Part shown: piece after piece, positions 21,691-34,320 of the stretch | Layout of the letters: each line of letters starts with the position of its first letter | How positions within the stretch are numbered: position 1 is the stretch's first letter | Assembly: GCA_036365515.1 (NCBI GenBank) | Contig: CM070877.1 | Location: forward strand, 58,017,975 to 58,081,974 | Source of the DNA: Torymus aiolomorphi | Taxonomy: Eukaryota; Arthropoda; Insecta; Hymenoptera; Torymidae | Reading direction: 5' to 3' | DNA length: 64,000 bases | Made by a program: the position numbers and the translations under genes | Notes under the pieces: generated by a model | The model's input: the letters and a program-made list of their open reading frames with translations, nothing else | Database searches by the model: none | What the model was told of the DNA's origin: nothing

Positions 21691-22702
21691 TTTTCGCAGT
21701 TATCTTGGCAAATATTGCTCGTACAAAAAAGTGTTCAACATAAAAAAGCTGTATTTTAATTAGTTTTAGCAGATAGACCTGTACATATTAGCTTAAAATT
21801 AATTTTTCTAGACATTAGGCTTAAAAATCGATTTTTTGAGATATTTCTTTGTGCTCGCATTTGAAAAATTTTTCATCGATCTATCTCAATATAGAACCAG
21901 TACTTATGTATAATTAGAGGAGTATTTTCCCGCAATCCCGATGAAATCGGTCGAAAATTGATTGAGATAATCGAGAAACTTGAGTACATACGGACGTACA
22001 GACATACATACATCTCAGAAAACGCTTAAAACGCACTCGCTCTGAGTGGAACATGGTTTTTACACATTAATTTTTCAGTATTTGAATTCTTACAATTTTC
22101 GCTCTGGTGAAATTATAAGGCTCTCCCGAGTAGCGGTCGTGCCTAATAATGTAAATACACACTTATATGATAGGCGAAACATTTCTGAACATGAAAACAA
22201 GTTATTTTCGCTTTTTACCAATTTTTTATTTTGTATTTGATTTTAGTACTTAACGTCTCATTTTGCTACTTAAACATTTACTTATGATGCATTAAAGCTT
22301 ATATTAATTATGAAGTAATTAATATATACGAAGCAACATGTAATTATACACAGTAAACGTCGTATTTTTGTTCTTAAACTGTAAACATTTTCATTTACTA
22401 GGTATATCGTAATTATTTCATAATAGAAGTCTAAATAGGTCGTAGACAATTGTTTAAGGAACGAAATGAGATGAAAAACATAAAAATCCAATCAAAAATA
22501 TAAAGGTGGTAAGAAGTGAAAGTAACTTTTTACTTAATAAATAATAGCTACCTGTTTGGTTAATATTTTTTTATTAAAATGCTTTTCTTCAGATTAGAAT
22601 GTATTCACATTTCATATACACGGGCACTTATATTATTATATTTTTATAAATTATCATATAAAAATTGAAGTGGACCACTATAATATAGCACGATAAAACC
22701 AT

Positions 22703-24590
22703 TAAGACTTAAGTTAGCACCGCCAGGATATCTCCGAAATGGCTCGAGCAACAAATTTGAGTTTAGCCTAAAAAATTAGTAACAAATTAGCAAGAAAATA
22801 TCTGATAGTTGTTTGTTGAAATATTCGTGATTTAATAAAATTACGTAATCCGGAATATGACAATGTTCCGGAAAAAGGCGCCATTTTTTCTTCGATATTC
22901 GAGACCTAGACTACCTTGAAGCAACAAATTAGCAACAAATTATGACACCTGCCCGTCAAAAAATGTTTCGTCGTTCAAAAGTTACAGCTGTGGCGATGCT
23001 AGCTTGAGTCTTAAGATAGCAGCACAGCCAGGATATCTTCGAAACGGCTCGAGCAAACAATTTGGGGCAAAAGTAAAAAATTAACAACAAATTAACAATT
23101 AAATATCGGATAGTTGTTTGTTGCATTTTTCGTGATTTAAGAAAATTACGTAATCCGGTGTATGACCATATTCCGGCAATAGGCGCCATATTGTTTTTGG
23201 AGATTCGGGATATAGCCTATCTTTAAGCAACGAATTAGCAACAAATTATGCTACGTCTCCCGTCAAAAAATGTTTCTTTGTTCAAAACTTACAGCTGTGG
23301 CTGTGCTAGCTCCAATTTTAAAGTAGCACCGCCACGATATCCGGAAAATGGTTTGAGCAACAAATTTGGGCTTAACGTAAAAAATTAGCAACAAATTAGC
23401 AACCAAATTTGCCTAGCATATCTTGAAGCAACAAATTAGCAACATATTATGCCACCTATCTCGTCAAAAAATGTTTCGTCGTTAAAAAGTTACAGCTGTG
23501 GCTGTGCTGGCTTAAATCTTAAGGTAGCACCGCCAGGATATCTCGGAAACAGCTCGAACAAAAAATTTGGGCTTAGTATAAAGAATTAGCAACAAATTAG
23601 CAACAAAATATCCGATAGTTGTTTGTTGAATTATTCGTGATTTAAGAAAATCACGTAATCCGAAGTATGACCATGTTGCGACAATAGGCGCCATTTTGTT
23701 TTTCGAGATTCGGAAACTAGCCTATCTTTAATCAACAAATTAGTAACAAATTATGGTACCTGTCCCGTCAAAAAATGTTTCGTCGTTCAAAAGTTACAGC
23801 TGTGGCGGTACTAGCTGAAATCTTAAGCTAGCACCTCCAGGATATCTCAGAAACGACTGGAGCAATAAATTCAGAATTTGCGTAACAAATTAGCAACAAA
23901 TTCGGAATTTGCGTAACAAATTAGCAACAAATTAGCATCAAATTAGCCGAGAGGTATTTGTCAAATTATTCGATATTTAAGAAAAATACGTTAGTCAAGG
24001 GATGCCCTGGTTACGCCCATAGGCGGCATTTTGTATTTGGAGATTCGGGATCTAGCCTACCTTTAAGCAAGAAACTAGCAATAAATTATGTCACCGGTCC
24101 CATCTAAAAATGTTTCGTCGTTAAAAAGTTACAGCTGTGGCGGAACTAGCTTAAGTCATAATATAGCAGTACCGCCCGGATATCTCCGAAAAGGCGCTAG
24201 CAACAAATTTGGGCTTAACAAAAAAAAATTAGCAACAAAATATCCGATAGTTGTTTGTTGAATTATTCGTGATTTAAGAAAATTGCGTAATCCGGAGTAT
24301 GACCATGTTCCGGCAATAGGCGCCATTTTCTTTTTCGAGATTCGGGACTTGAAGCCTATCTTGAATCAACAAATTAGCAACAAATTATGCCACCTGTCCC
24401 GTCAAAAAATGTTTTGCTGTTCAAAAGTTACAGCTGTGGCGGTGCTAGCTTAAGTCTTAAGTTAGCACCGCCAGGATATCTCGGAAACGACTGGAGCAAC
24501 AAATTCGGTGTTCGCGTAACAAATTAGCAACAAATTATGGTATAGTTTTCATAGTTGCGGTCGCTAGTGGTGGTGCTAGCTTAATAGACA
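22703..24590. repeat. Tandem array of about 300-bp units with an AGCAACAAATT sub-motif
   Basis: Unit starts are marked by TAGCACCGCCAGGATATCTC or variants near 22713, 23017, 23325, 23523, 23831, 24166 and 24463. Spacing is close to 300 bp except for one shortened unit. Each unit also holds TTAGCAACAAATTAGCAAC, GGCGCCATTTT, TCAAAAAATGTTTCGTCGTT and GTTACAGCTGTGGCGGTGCT. The 11-mer AGCAACAAATT repeats inside units. There is no supported coding function; short frames here are by-products of the repeat. Confidence 0.85.
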
Positions 24591-24860
24591 GAGTATAAAC
24601 GTCAAACTCAACCTGGAAAAAGAAGATCACATAAAGTATCTAGTTTTTTACAGCTTTATTTTAAAAAAAATATTATAATACTTATCTAATGCGTATCATT
24701 CCATAACTGAAATCTTCAGTAACTTCATATCAATAACTTTATATACGTTAATACAACCCCCGCATATTGATTTTTACCTAAACTTAATATAAAATAAAAT
24801 TAGTTCTAACGTGACGTTATTAATTATATATGTATGTAAGTATAATAATACATATAGATG
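24591..24860. other. AT-rich spacer
   Basis: AT-rich DNA between the 300-bp array and an LTR-like segment. Nothing is recognised. Confidence 0.5.
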
Positions 24861-25597
24861 TAGAGGTTGTGACGTGCAAGGAGTGACTTTACTGTGTTAA
24901 TAAAAAATTTTATTTATTTACTCGAAACTACTGCACGCGGTTCTTGTTGGACACAGGCTCCGTTTCTGAAAATGCATGCAAACGTATGCTAAGGTATAGG
25001 ACGGATCTTTCGAGCCGTCTGTTCGAACCAGGAATGTGCGGGTGTATGGTCGGGAGCCATAAAGCGCCCTTCCACTCAGCCGTTGGAGGATGTGGGTCTA
25101 AGAAGACGGATCCTTCGAGCCGTCTGTTCGAGCCGAAGACACGGGTGTATGGTCGGCAGCCCGAAAGCACCATTCCACTCAGCCGTCGAGGTAGGATGGA
25201 TATAAGCAAAAGGATCTTTCGAGCCGTTTGTTAGAGCCTGGGAGAGGTGTAGGTGGCTAGAGACGGTGAGATGGCTTGATTCTACGATAAAATGAAAAAA
25301 GAGAATTTATAATATCAATGGCTTATTGACGCAGGTATATTACATACGAGCAGGCAAGGCGGAGCAGAGCTCGTGTGCCGTGGCTGCTCGGTGAGCAAAT
25401 GCGTACTCTCCGTACTGCGCTGGGTTATTTATACCGGAGAGCGGTCTCTCCATCTCTCTCGCTCGTATTGTCCCCCCTCGCACAGTCCCGCTGCATGCAA
25501 GTGGGGATTTCCCATTGCGTCCGGCTTGTTGCAGCAGCCTGTGCTTTACCAGGAGTAGGGAGAGTCGCAGTGTAACGCTGTGCCGCGGCGCACAGTG
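24860..25597 (-). other. Possible LTR or promoter remnant with TATA and AATAAA
   Basis: On the - strand a TATAAATA lies at 25435-25428, followed downstream by GC-rich sequence, and AATAAA-type signals occur near 24905-24915 before the AT-rich flank. This TATA-to-polyA order is what an LTR would show. GC content is well above both flanks. No convincing TG..CA ends with a target duplication were found, so the boundaries and the LTR interpretation are tentative. Confidence 0.3.
25000..25245. repeat. Three diverged copies of a roughly 100-bp repeat
   Basis: GGATCTTTCGAGCCGTCTGT or a variant recurs near 25003, 25108 and 25212. The first two copies also share GGGTGTATGGTCGG and CCACTCAGCCGT blocks. 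The repeat sits inside the LTR-like segment. Confidence 0.8.
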
Positions 25598-25810
25598 GGC
25601 TGAAATGGACCTCTTGTTTCAAAATAAAATATCTCAGCCGGGAATCGACCGATTTGGACGATTTTGTTTTTAAAATACAGGTAATAAGAAGTACTTTAAA
25701 GGAAAACTATAGACAAATTGAATGAAAAATTTTTTAGGTAATTTTTTAGATCAAAAGTGATTTTTTGTTTTTTTCAATAACCAATCCCGCGTAAAAATGA
25801 TTCATATACA

Positions 25811-25886
<76 letters not shown>

Positions 25887-26094
25887 TATATTTCACATAT
25901 ATATATTATATATATACATATATACTTATATATTATATAATATAAATGCTCAAAAGTACCGTTTCATACCGAAGGAATTTTAAGGATGTCCTCAAAAGTC
26001 CGAAATATCCTCAAAGTATAGAATCCGTGCTGACATAGATCCTCAAAACCTGCATTTGATATATTTATTCATATATATACTTATATATTATATA
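25598..26094. other. AT-rich spacer with (TA)n microsatellite
   Basis: There is no gene. A (TA)n tract runs from about 25813 to 25882, followed by further TA-rich sequence up to the left edge of the mariner-like element. Confidence 0.8.
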
Positions 26095-26850
26095 CCGGGT
26101 GTCCCATTTTAAAACCACCAGGCAAATATCTCGAAAACTAAGGGAGATGGAAAAAAACTTTTAATACCAAAGTTGTAGGGTTCAGAGGGGCCCAACTGAT
26201 CGTGACCTTGGTTATGACCCTTGAGGTCAATGATCAAGGTCATTTGAAGGTCAAATCGATTTTTTCAAATGGGAATCCCCACTTCTGACCTCGTAAATGG
26301 AAAGAGCGGAAAATTTTACGTTCAGATATGTCCTTGAGTCAAGGTCATGGTCATGGTCATGTTTAAAATCAAAATCAATCAACGCATCAAAACATTCCCA
26401 TAATTAGGCATACGAGACAAATTGTTAAATACACAAGTTGTAGGGTTCAGAGGGGCCCAACTGATCGTAACCTTGGTTATGACCTTGTGGTCAATGATCA
26501 AGGTCATTTGAAGGTCAAATCGATTTTTTCAAATGGGAACCCCCATTTTTGACCTCGTAAATGGAAAGAGCGGAAAATTTTACGTTCAGATATGTCCTTG
26601 AGTCAAGGCCATGGTCATGGTCATGGTCATGTTTAAAATCAAAATCAATCAACGCATCCAAACATTCCCATAATTACGCATACGAGTGTTAAATACAGAA
26701 GTTGTAGGGTTTGGAGCGGACCAACTGATCGTGACCTTGATTATGACCTTGAGGTCAATGATCAAGGTCATTTGAAGATCAAATCGATTTTTTCAAATGG
26801 GAACCCCTATTTTTGACCTCGTAAATGGAAAGAGCGGAAAATTTTACTAT
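26095..26850 (+). promoter_or_regulatory. Left inverted repeat with exact TCAAGGTCA motifs
   Basis: Exact TCAAGGTCA occurs at 26234-26242, 26339-26347, 26498-26506 and 26762-26770, with many additional GGTCA half-sites. TCAAGGTCA is the classic monomer site of FTZ-F1/SF-1 and ERR-type nuclear receptors. The motif count is read directly; regulatory use is inferred. Alternatively the motifs may serve transposase binding, since subterminal repeats often do. Confidence 0.45.
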
Positions 26851-27134
26851 TTTTACTATTATCAATATTTACCAGGGTTAACCACTTATATCAAATAATA
26901 ACAAAAGTTAATAAGTGTTGACCACCTGTATCCAATAGTGACCGGTAGTATTCAGCATTGATCGGTAATAGTCAATAATTATTACTGTTTACATCAAATT
27001 GTTTTCAAATTGAGCACACTTATATTGGCACAGAAAATTAAACTTTTTGGTTTTAAAATATTGTATAGTATAATAACATATTATTTCTGTTGTGGTGTGT
27101 TTTGATAAATAATTGCATTTACAACTAAAAAAGA

Positions 27135-28202
27135 ATGCCTGACTATTCTGCTAATGAAATAGTTGACATTCTTCTTATTTTAGGAGAATGTCGACGAAAC
27201 TATCGACAGGCAAGCAGATTGTATCGTGCTCGGTTCCCTCAACGACAACATCCTGATCATACGGTAATACGTGACATTGAACTGCGCGGTCGACAAGGAA
27301 ACTTCGTTCGAAGAAGGAGGACACTGAATGAACACGATTATGAAAATAATCCTCGCTTTCTTGCTGTTCTAGCCACGGTACATTTAAATGTTCATGTCAG
27401 TTTACGCGAAATCGAGTTAACAATGGGTATTCCAAGATCTACGGCCAGTATATATTTACGATATGCGCGTTACCATCCTTACCACATTACTCTAAATCAA
27501 GCTTTAACTGTGGAAGATTATCGACGGAGAATAACATTTTGCCAATGGGCAACACAACAAATTACTGATGATGAAAATTTCTTTAACAATGTTCTTTTTA
27601 GCGACGAGGCTACATTTCAGAGTACTGGTATATTGAATCGCCATAATTGCCACTACTGGTCTCCTGTTAATCCTCATTGGATGCGAGAAGTTGATCATCA
27701 GCATCGCTGGAATGTAACGGTATGGTGTGGTATCATTAACGGATGTCTGATTGGACCTTATTTTTTTGAAGGTCACGTAACTCAACATACTTATTTACAG
27801 TTGCTGAGAGACGAGCTGCCACTCTTTCTAGAAAACGTTGATCTCCATACAAGGGCCAGAATGTGGCTACAACAAGATGGTGCTCCTCCACAGTATGCCA
27901 GAATTGTCAGAGATTTTCTTAATGAAAGGTTTAACGGTCGATGGATTGGTAGAGGAGGTCCCGTAGCATGGCCACCAAGATCTCCAGATCTGACATCTCC
28001 AGATTTTTATTTATGGGGCTTCCTAAAAAATACAGTCTACCGCAACAGGCCAACTACAAGAGATGACATTATTTAAAGGATTACACAAATCTGCTTAAGT
28101 ATTCCACGTCAAGTATTATTAAATACTGTTAGAAACTTTAAAAGGAGAATAGAATGTTGTCAACAAGTAAACGGTGCAACTTTTGAGCATCTTCTTCAGT
28201 AA
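27135..28202 (+). pseudogene. DD41D transposase with one premature stop
   Basis: The ATG at 27135 opens 313 codons to TAA 28074-28076. The frame then continues for 41 more codons to TAA 28200-28202, ending GATFEHLLQ, a C-terminal block usual in this family. The first TAA is therefore a nonsense change. The N-terminal part has a helix-turn-helix-like region with YRARFPQRQHPDH, as in insect proteins annotated with DUF4817. Catalytic residues are D157 (LFSDEATF), D248 (QQDGAPPQ) and D290 (SPDLTSPDFYLWG), with 41 residues between the last two. The enzyme would cut and paste the element at TA sites. Truncation after the catalytic core may or may not abolish activity. Confidence 0.88.
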
Positions 28203-28269
28203 ATGATGACCGAAACACTTGGATCCTATGACTAAATACACATGAACATGGAATTTTCCAATGAATTTT

Positions 28270-28480
28270 TAGCTGGCCTGATCATCCCCGACCTTGCCTT
28301 AACTGGCCGGGTCATCTCCGACCTTGCCTTAACTGACCGGGTCATCTCCGACCTTGCCTTAACTGGCCGGGTCATCTCCGACCTTGCTTTAACTGGCCGG
28401 GTCATCTCCGACCTTGCCTTAACTGGCCGGGTAATCTCCGACCTTGCCTTAGGTGACCAGGTCATCTCCGACTTTGCTCT
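28270..28480. repeat. 30-bp minisatellite, about seven units
   Basis: Units of GGCCGGGTCATCTCCGACCT plus TGCCTTAACT repeat between the transposase stop and the right inverted repeat, with single-base variants such as GACCGG for GGCCGG. Because 30 is a multiple of three, both strands stay open through it; the short frames are not taken as genes. Confidence 0.9.
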
Positions 28481-28499
28481 TAACTGCACGGAAACTGGC

Positions 28500-29549
28500 C
28501 ATGACTTTGACCATGACCTTGACCCAAGGTCATATCAGAATTTTTCGGTTTTTCTATTTACGAGGTCAAAAGTGAGGGTTGCCGTTAAACAAAATTGATT
28601 TAACCTTCAAACAACATCATCCTTGACCTCAAGTTCATGGTCAAGGTCATGATCAGTTGGGCCCCTCCAAACACTACAACTTCTGTATTTAACACTCGTA
28701 TGCGTAATTATGGGAATGTTTGGATGCGTTGATTGATTTTGATTTTAAACATGACCATGACCATGACCATGGCCTTGACTCAAGGACATATCTAAACGTA
28801 AAATTTTCCGCTCTTTCCATTTACGAGGTCAAAAGTGGGGGTTCCCATTTGAAAAAATCGATTTGACCTTCAAATGACCTTGATCATTGACCTCAAGGTC
28901 ATAACCAAGGTTACGATCAGTTGGGCCCCTCTGAACCCTACAAGTTTTGTATTTAACAATTTGTCTCGTATACCTAATTATGGGAATGTTTTGATGCGTT
29001 TATTGATTTTGATTTTAAACATGACCATGACCATGGCCTTGACTCAAGGACATATCTAAACGTAAAATTTTCCGCTCTTTCCATTTACGAGGTCAAAAGT
29101 GGAGGTTCCCATTTGAAAAAATCGATTTGACCTTCAAATGACCTTGATCATTGACCTCAAGGTCATAACCAAGGTTACGATCAGTTGGGCCCCTCTGAAC
29201 CCTACAACTTTTGTATTTAACAATTTGTCTCGTATGCCTAATTATGGGAATGTTTTGATGCGTTTATTGATGTTGATTTTAAACATGACCATGACCATAA
29301 CCTTGACTCAAAGACATATCTGAACGTAAAATTTTCCGCTCTTTCTATTTACGAGGTCAAAAGTGGGGGTTCCCATTTGAAAAAATCGATTTGACCTTCA
29401 AATGAACTTGATCATTGACCTCAAGGTCATAACCAAGGTCACGATCAGTTGGGCCCCTCTGAACCCTACAACTTTTGTATTAAAAGTTTTTTTCCATCTC
29501 CCTTAGTTTTCGAGATATTCGCCTGGTGGCTTTAAAATGGGATACCCGG
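28500..29549 (-). promoter_or_regulatory. Right inverted repeat with exact TCAAGGTCA motifs
   Basis: Exact motifs in either orientation occur at 28514-28522, 28641-28649, 28875-28883, 28893-28901, 29140-29148, 29157-29165 and 29421-29429, inside four units of a roughly 263-bp repeat. The pairs at 28875/28893 and 29140/29157 are inverted with about 9 bp between them. Confidence 0.45.
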
Positions 29550-29635
29550 TATATTCATATATACTTATATATTTCATATATATATATATATATATATACA
29601 TGTATACTTATATATTATATATACTTATATATTTC

Positions 29636-29714
<79 letters not shown>

Positions 29715-30065
29715 ATATATAAACTTATATATTATATATACTTATAAATATATGAAACGCTAGTTATGCAGACACTTTCCGAAATTTAAATAGACTTATG
29801 CAGACAGAGACCGACTTATGCAGACGTCAGCATAAGTAGAGAGATTATTTCTTTAGTCACGCTAGACTTGTGCAGACACTTGTATAAACGGTACTACACT
29901 TATGCAGACAGGTCACGTGGTCTTATACATTGGTGTCAGCATAAGTCCATGTTCATATGATTATATACATTCATATATACTTATATGTGCAATTCCTCCA
30001 AAATAGACACAAAAATGGTGTTGAAGAAGGACAAAACATTGTTGGGGCACACCTAAAAAAGAATG
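29550..30065. other. (TA)n tracts and a cluster of CTTATGCAGAC motifs
   Basis: TA-rich microsatellites cover about 29570-29755. From 29762 to 29915 the 11-mer CTTATGCAGAC, or a one-base variant, appears five times (near 29762, 29796, 29814, 29868, 29899), with inverted GTCAGCATAAGT near 29824 and 29934. There is no gene. Confidence 0.7.
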
Positions 30066-30313
30066 AAAGTTGAAGAATAGAGCTTTAATTGGAGATGTGA
30101 ATCGTTAAAATCAGCCGATTCTGTGCAAAATTACGTGAATTTTAAAATCGCGAAAAATGACAAAAATGAGCGATTTTTTTCAAATCCACGTAATTCTTCA
30201 AATTTTTGTCATTTTTCACCATTTTAAAATCCACGTAACTTGGCACAGAATCGACCGATTTTAACGATTCACATCTCAAATGAAAGCTCAATTCTTCAAC
30301 TTTAATCGCTTTT
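30066..30313. repeat. Foldback repeat of about 250 bp
   Basis: AGTTGAAGAATAGAGCTTT with GATGTGAATCGTTAAAATC on the left is mirrored by GATTTTAACGATTCACATCT and AATTCTTCAACTTT on the right. The arms are about 100 bp with a few mismatches around a short AT-rich loop. This is the size of a hairpin MITE. Confidence 0.8.
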
Positions 30314-30861
30314 TTTGTGAAATTGGGACTCTTCAATAGTTTGCTATTGATTAATCATCAATGACTACTTTTCGTCCATTTTTCCCATGTTTAATTTCCA
30401 TAAGAAAAATTGATTTCGTCGGCAAAAAAAAGCTTGACAACGGATAATGATTGTTCATCAGTTTTTAGAATATATGTAGAATTATATATAAATACATATG
30501 ACTAATGTCTCTATATACCAATGTCGTATTGTCATATAAAGTTAGTTTAGTAATTGTATTATTCATATAACTGTACATTGATGTATAAAATTGTACACCA
30601 TTATACATAAACATATATCACGATGTATAATCATGAATTTTGCCTAAGATTATGTATAGTTGCTTAGACCCATGCAAAATTATATTCAGTCGTATATGAG
30701 ACCATTCATGGTTATGCATGGTGTTCGAGAGCATTGCATGTACTTATATATAATTACATGTAATTGTATATATAAATAACTACAACCTTACTTATTTATG
30801 CATAATTACATAGAGACATAATTCATATATATTTATTTACAGTTCTATATGAGGATATAAA

Positions 30862-30933
<72 letters not shown>
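30314..30933. other. AT-rich spacer ending in (TA)n
   Basis: Low-complexity AT-rich DNA with many ATGTATA words; an uninterrupted (TA)n runs about 30864-30933 up to the Helitron edge. Nothing coding. Confidence 0.7.
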
Positions 30934-30934
<1 letters not shown>

Positions 30935-31439
30935 TAAGGGGGCTGCGTCCCCTACTCGCTTCGCTCGTCAACCCCCCAACTTTGAAAAATAAGACCTTGA
31001 AGACTTTGAACCTATTTATTTTCAAGGTAGCGATTTTTTTGAATATATAAGAGCACATTTACGCTATCAATTATGATTTTAAAATCTTTGGTTGTATTTT
31101 ATTTTTATTATTTTCTGTATAAACTGAAACTTAAATAAACTTCGTATACCGATTTCATTTAGCTATTGATTTAGATCTCTTATAATATCGTTTAAACAAT
31201 TTCTCATTTATTGAAAATATAAGAGCATAATCACTTTAAAAATTTTGGTTTACAAATATTTTCTTTGATTTTATTTGTATTTTTATATGGATCAAATCGA
31301 AGCTTAATTAAATTTTATATACAATTTTCATTTAGCTAATTATTAAAATCTCTTATCATTCAAATAATTTCTCCTTTATTTTATACTTTTATTGAGTATA
31401 TTTTATATTGAGAAATTTGGTTTTTGAATATATATGAAC

Positions 31440-32749
<1,310 letters not shown>

Positions 32750-32872
32750 GAACATATTTTTTAATAAATATATGCAATAAATATATATACATATTTACTT
32801 ATATAACTAATTGTTTTTTTTAATTATCAAGAATTTCTTCCCAAACAATATTTTCAATTTCTAATGAATTTT

Positions 32873-34320
32873 CTAAAGTATTTTGTATATATATATGTTA
32901 TCTGGATTTCTACATCGTGATAAAGCAACATATAATTGACCGTGTGAGAATAATTTCCTTTTGATGTATAACCCTACATAATCAAAACTTTGTCCCTGAA
33001 ATTTATTAATGGTCATGCAAAATGCTAATGTTAATGGAAACTGTTTTCTATAAATAATAAACGGTAATGAAGAAGATTCTCCTGTATTTAATGTAATTCT
33101 TGGAATAAAAAATCTATTACCTGCTTTTTCTCCTGTTAATATTTCTGCTTCAATATTATATCTAAATAATTTGGTTATTTTAAGTCTAGTACCGTTACAC
33201 AAACGTTCGTGTATACTCAAATTTCTAATTCACATAACAATAGCATTAACTTTTAAATCTAATTTATGAGGTGGCAAACCTTCATAAATATTGTTTAATG
33301 TTTCTATTGGAAAAAGTAGATGAATGTTGTCATCACTTTGATCAACACCTTTACGAGTCGCATAATCTGTACTATAATAAGTCTTCTTATTACCACTTAA
33401 TAACATTAAAATTTTTTTTTTCAAAAATTCAATGTCTTCATTATGAGGTGCTAAAATAACACGATCATAATCATTTATTTTATTAATATTTTTATAAATT
33501 TGTAAGCAAACATCGTTAGTTCTCCAATTATTAGGTATTATAAAAGGATTTATATTACCATCTCCAATTTGTAATAATAATTTTGAGAATTCATTATTGT
33601 GAGGACGAATATTGTATTTAAATTTGAAAATTTTAAATAAATGCCAAAGTTCAGAATATTTAATAGTGTCTTCAATTATAGCACTTCTAAATCCGTTTTT
33701 CATTACTGAGAGTATTTGTCGAAAATCACCTCCTAAAATTATTAATTTTCCCCCAAAAAGTAAATCGTTTGTAAATAAATCTCTTAAAGTTCTGTCAATA
33801 CTTTCTAAAGCTTTTTTGGGTATCATAGATGCTTCATCCCAGATTATGACTTCTGTTTCTCTTAATTTCTTTTTATCTGATTCTAATTTTAAAAAAGAAT
33901 TTTCAATACTATTTAAATCTAATGGTAATCTAAAGGTTCTATGAGTAGTCATTCATTTGGGTAATAGAATAGACGCTTTACCGGTCCAAGCCATTGATAT
34001 AATGTTTTTTCCTTTTGATAGAAAATAATACATTAAAGCTTTATATAAAAATGTTTTACCCGAACCTCCAGGATCGTCTATAAAATTTATTTTATTAAAT
34101 TTTTTGTAAGTTGTTTGAAAATAAATTTTTGATCTTCATTTAATTTTGTAAACATATCTTCGAATATTTCCTTACTAATTGAAATTATTTTACTATCGTA
34201 TTTTATATCATTTATGATGGGATCAGGTTCAGGTAATCCAAAATCTGTACAAGATAAATCTTCCAACAATAATAATTTATTTATATGATCTAGAGCTAAG
34301 TTATGTTTATTTTCATGAAA
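32873..34320 (-). pseudogene. Helitron helicase domain (PIF1-like), broken
   Basis: From N to C on the - strand: a block at 34269-34087, the Walker A sequence DDPGGSGKTFLYKAL near 34085-34041, TGKASILLP, a stop just before 33952, then 33952-33230 with Walker B VIIWDEASMI and ILGGDFRQ, and 33220-32873 with FCMTINKFQGQS and HGQLYVALSRCRN (helicase motifs V and VI). Stops and frame changes separate the pieces. In Helitrons this domain unwinds DNA during rolling-circle transposition. The ATPase motifs themselves are intact. Confidence 0.85.

Larger units (their letters stand above)
13599..22612. repeat. Nine-kilobase imperfect palindrome with divergent transposase-like genes
   Basis: The arms 13599-17380 and 17424-22612 are reverse complements around a 43-bp unique spacer. 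Each arm, from the centre outward, carries a transposase-like ORF, an AT-rich stretch, five units of a 165-175 bp tandem repeat and a common outer end. The right arm has two extras: a duplicated block at about 18750-19130 and a 971-bp solo LTR. The arms differ by point changes and indels. The plan (long inverted repeats containing internal tandem repeats) resembles Foldback/Galileo-type DNA transposons, but the protein family is different or unassigned. No target-site duplication was evident. Confidence 0.85.
26095..29549 (+). mobile_element. Mariner/Tc1-superfamily DD41D transposon with long inverted repeats
   Basis: The element starts CCGGGTGTCCCATTTTAAAA and ends with the near-perfect complement, each end flanked by TA (26093-26094, 29550-29551), the target duplication of IS630-Tc1-mariner elements. 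Length is 3455 bp. The left inverted repeat (26095-26850) holds three units and the right (about 28500-29549) four units of a 260-270 bp internal repeat. The central ORF is the transposase. The two terminal inverted repeats differ at only a few positions near the ends, which suggests moderate age. Confidence 0.92.

Noticed and set aside
24860..25597. Third solo LTR.
   Set aside because: TATA and polyA-type signals are present, but no TG..CA boundaries with matching target duplication could be found, so only a tentative remnant is listed.
28232..28598. Repeat proteins encoded on both strands at the 30-bp minisatellite.
   Set aside because: The unit length is a multiple of three, so open frames on both strands are expected; no start context or homology.
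29526..29747. Tyr/Ile-rich small proteins.
   Set aside because: They are translated (TA)n microsatellite.
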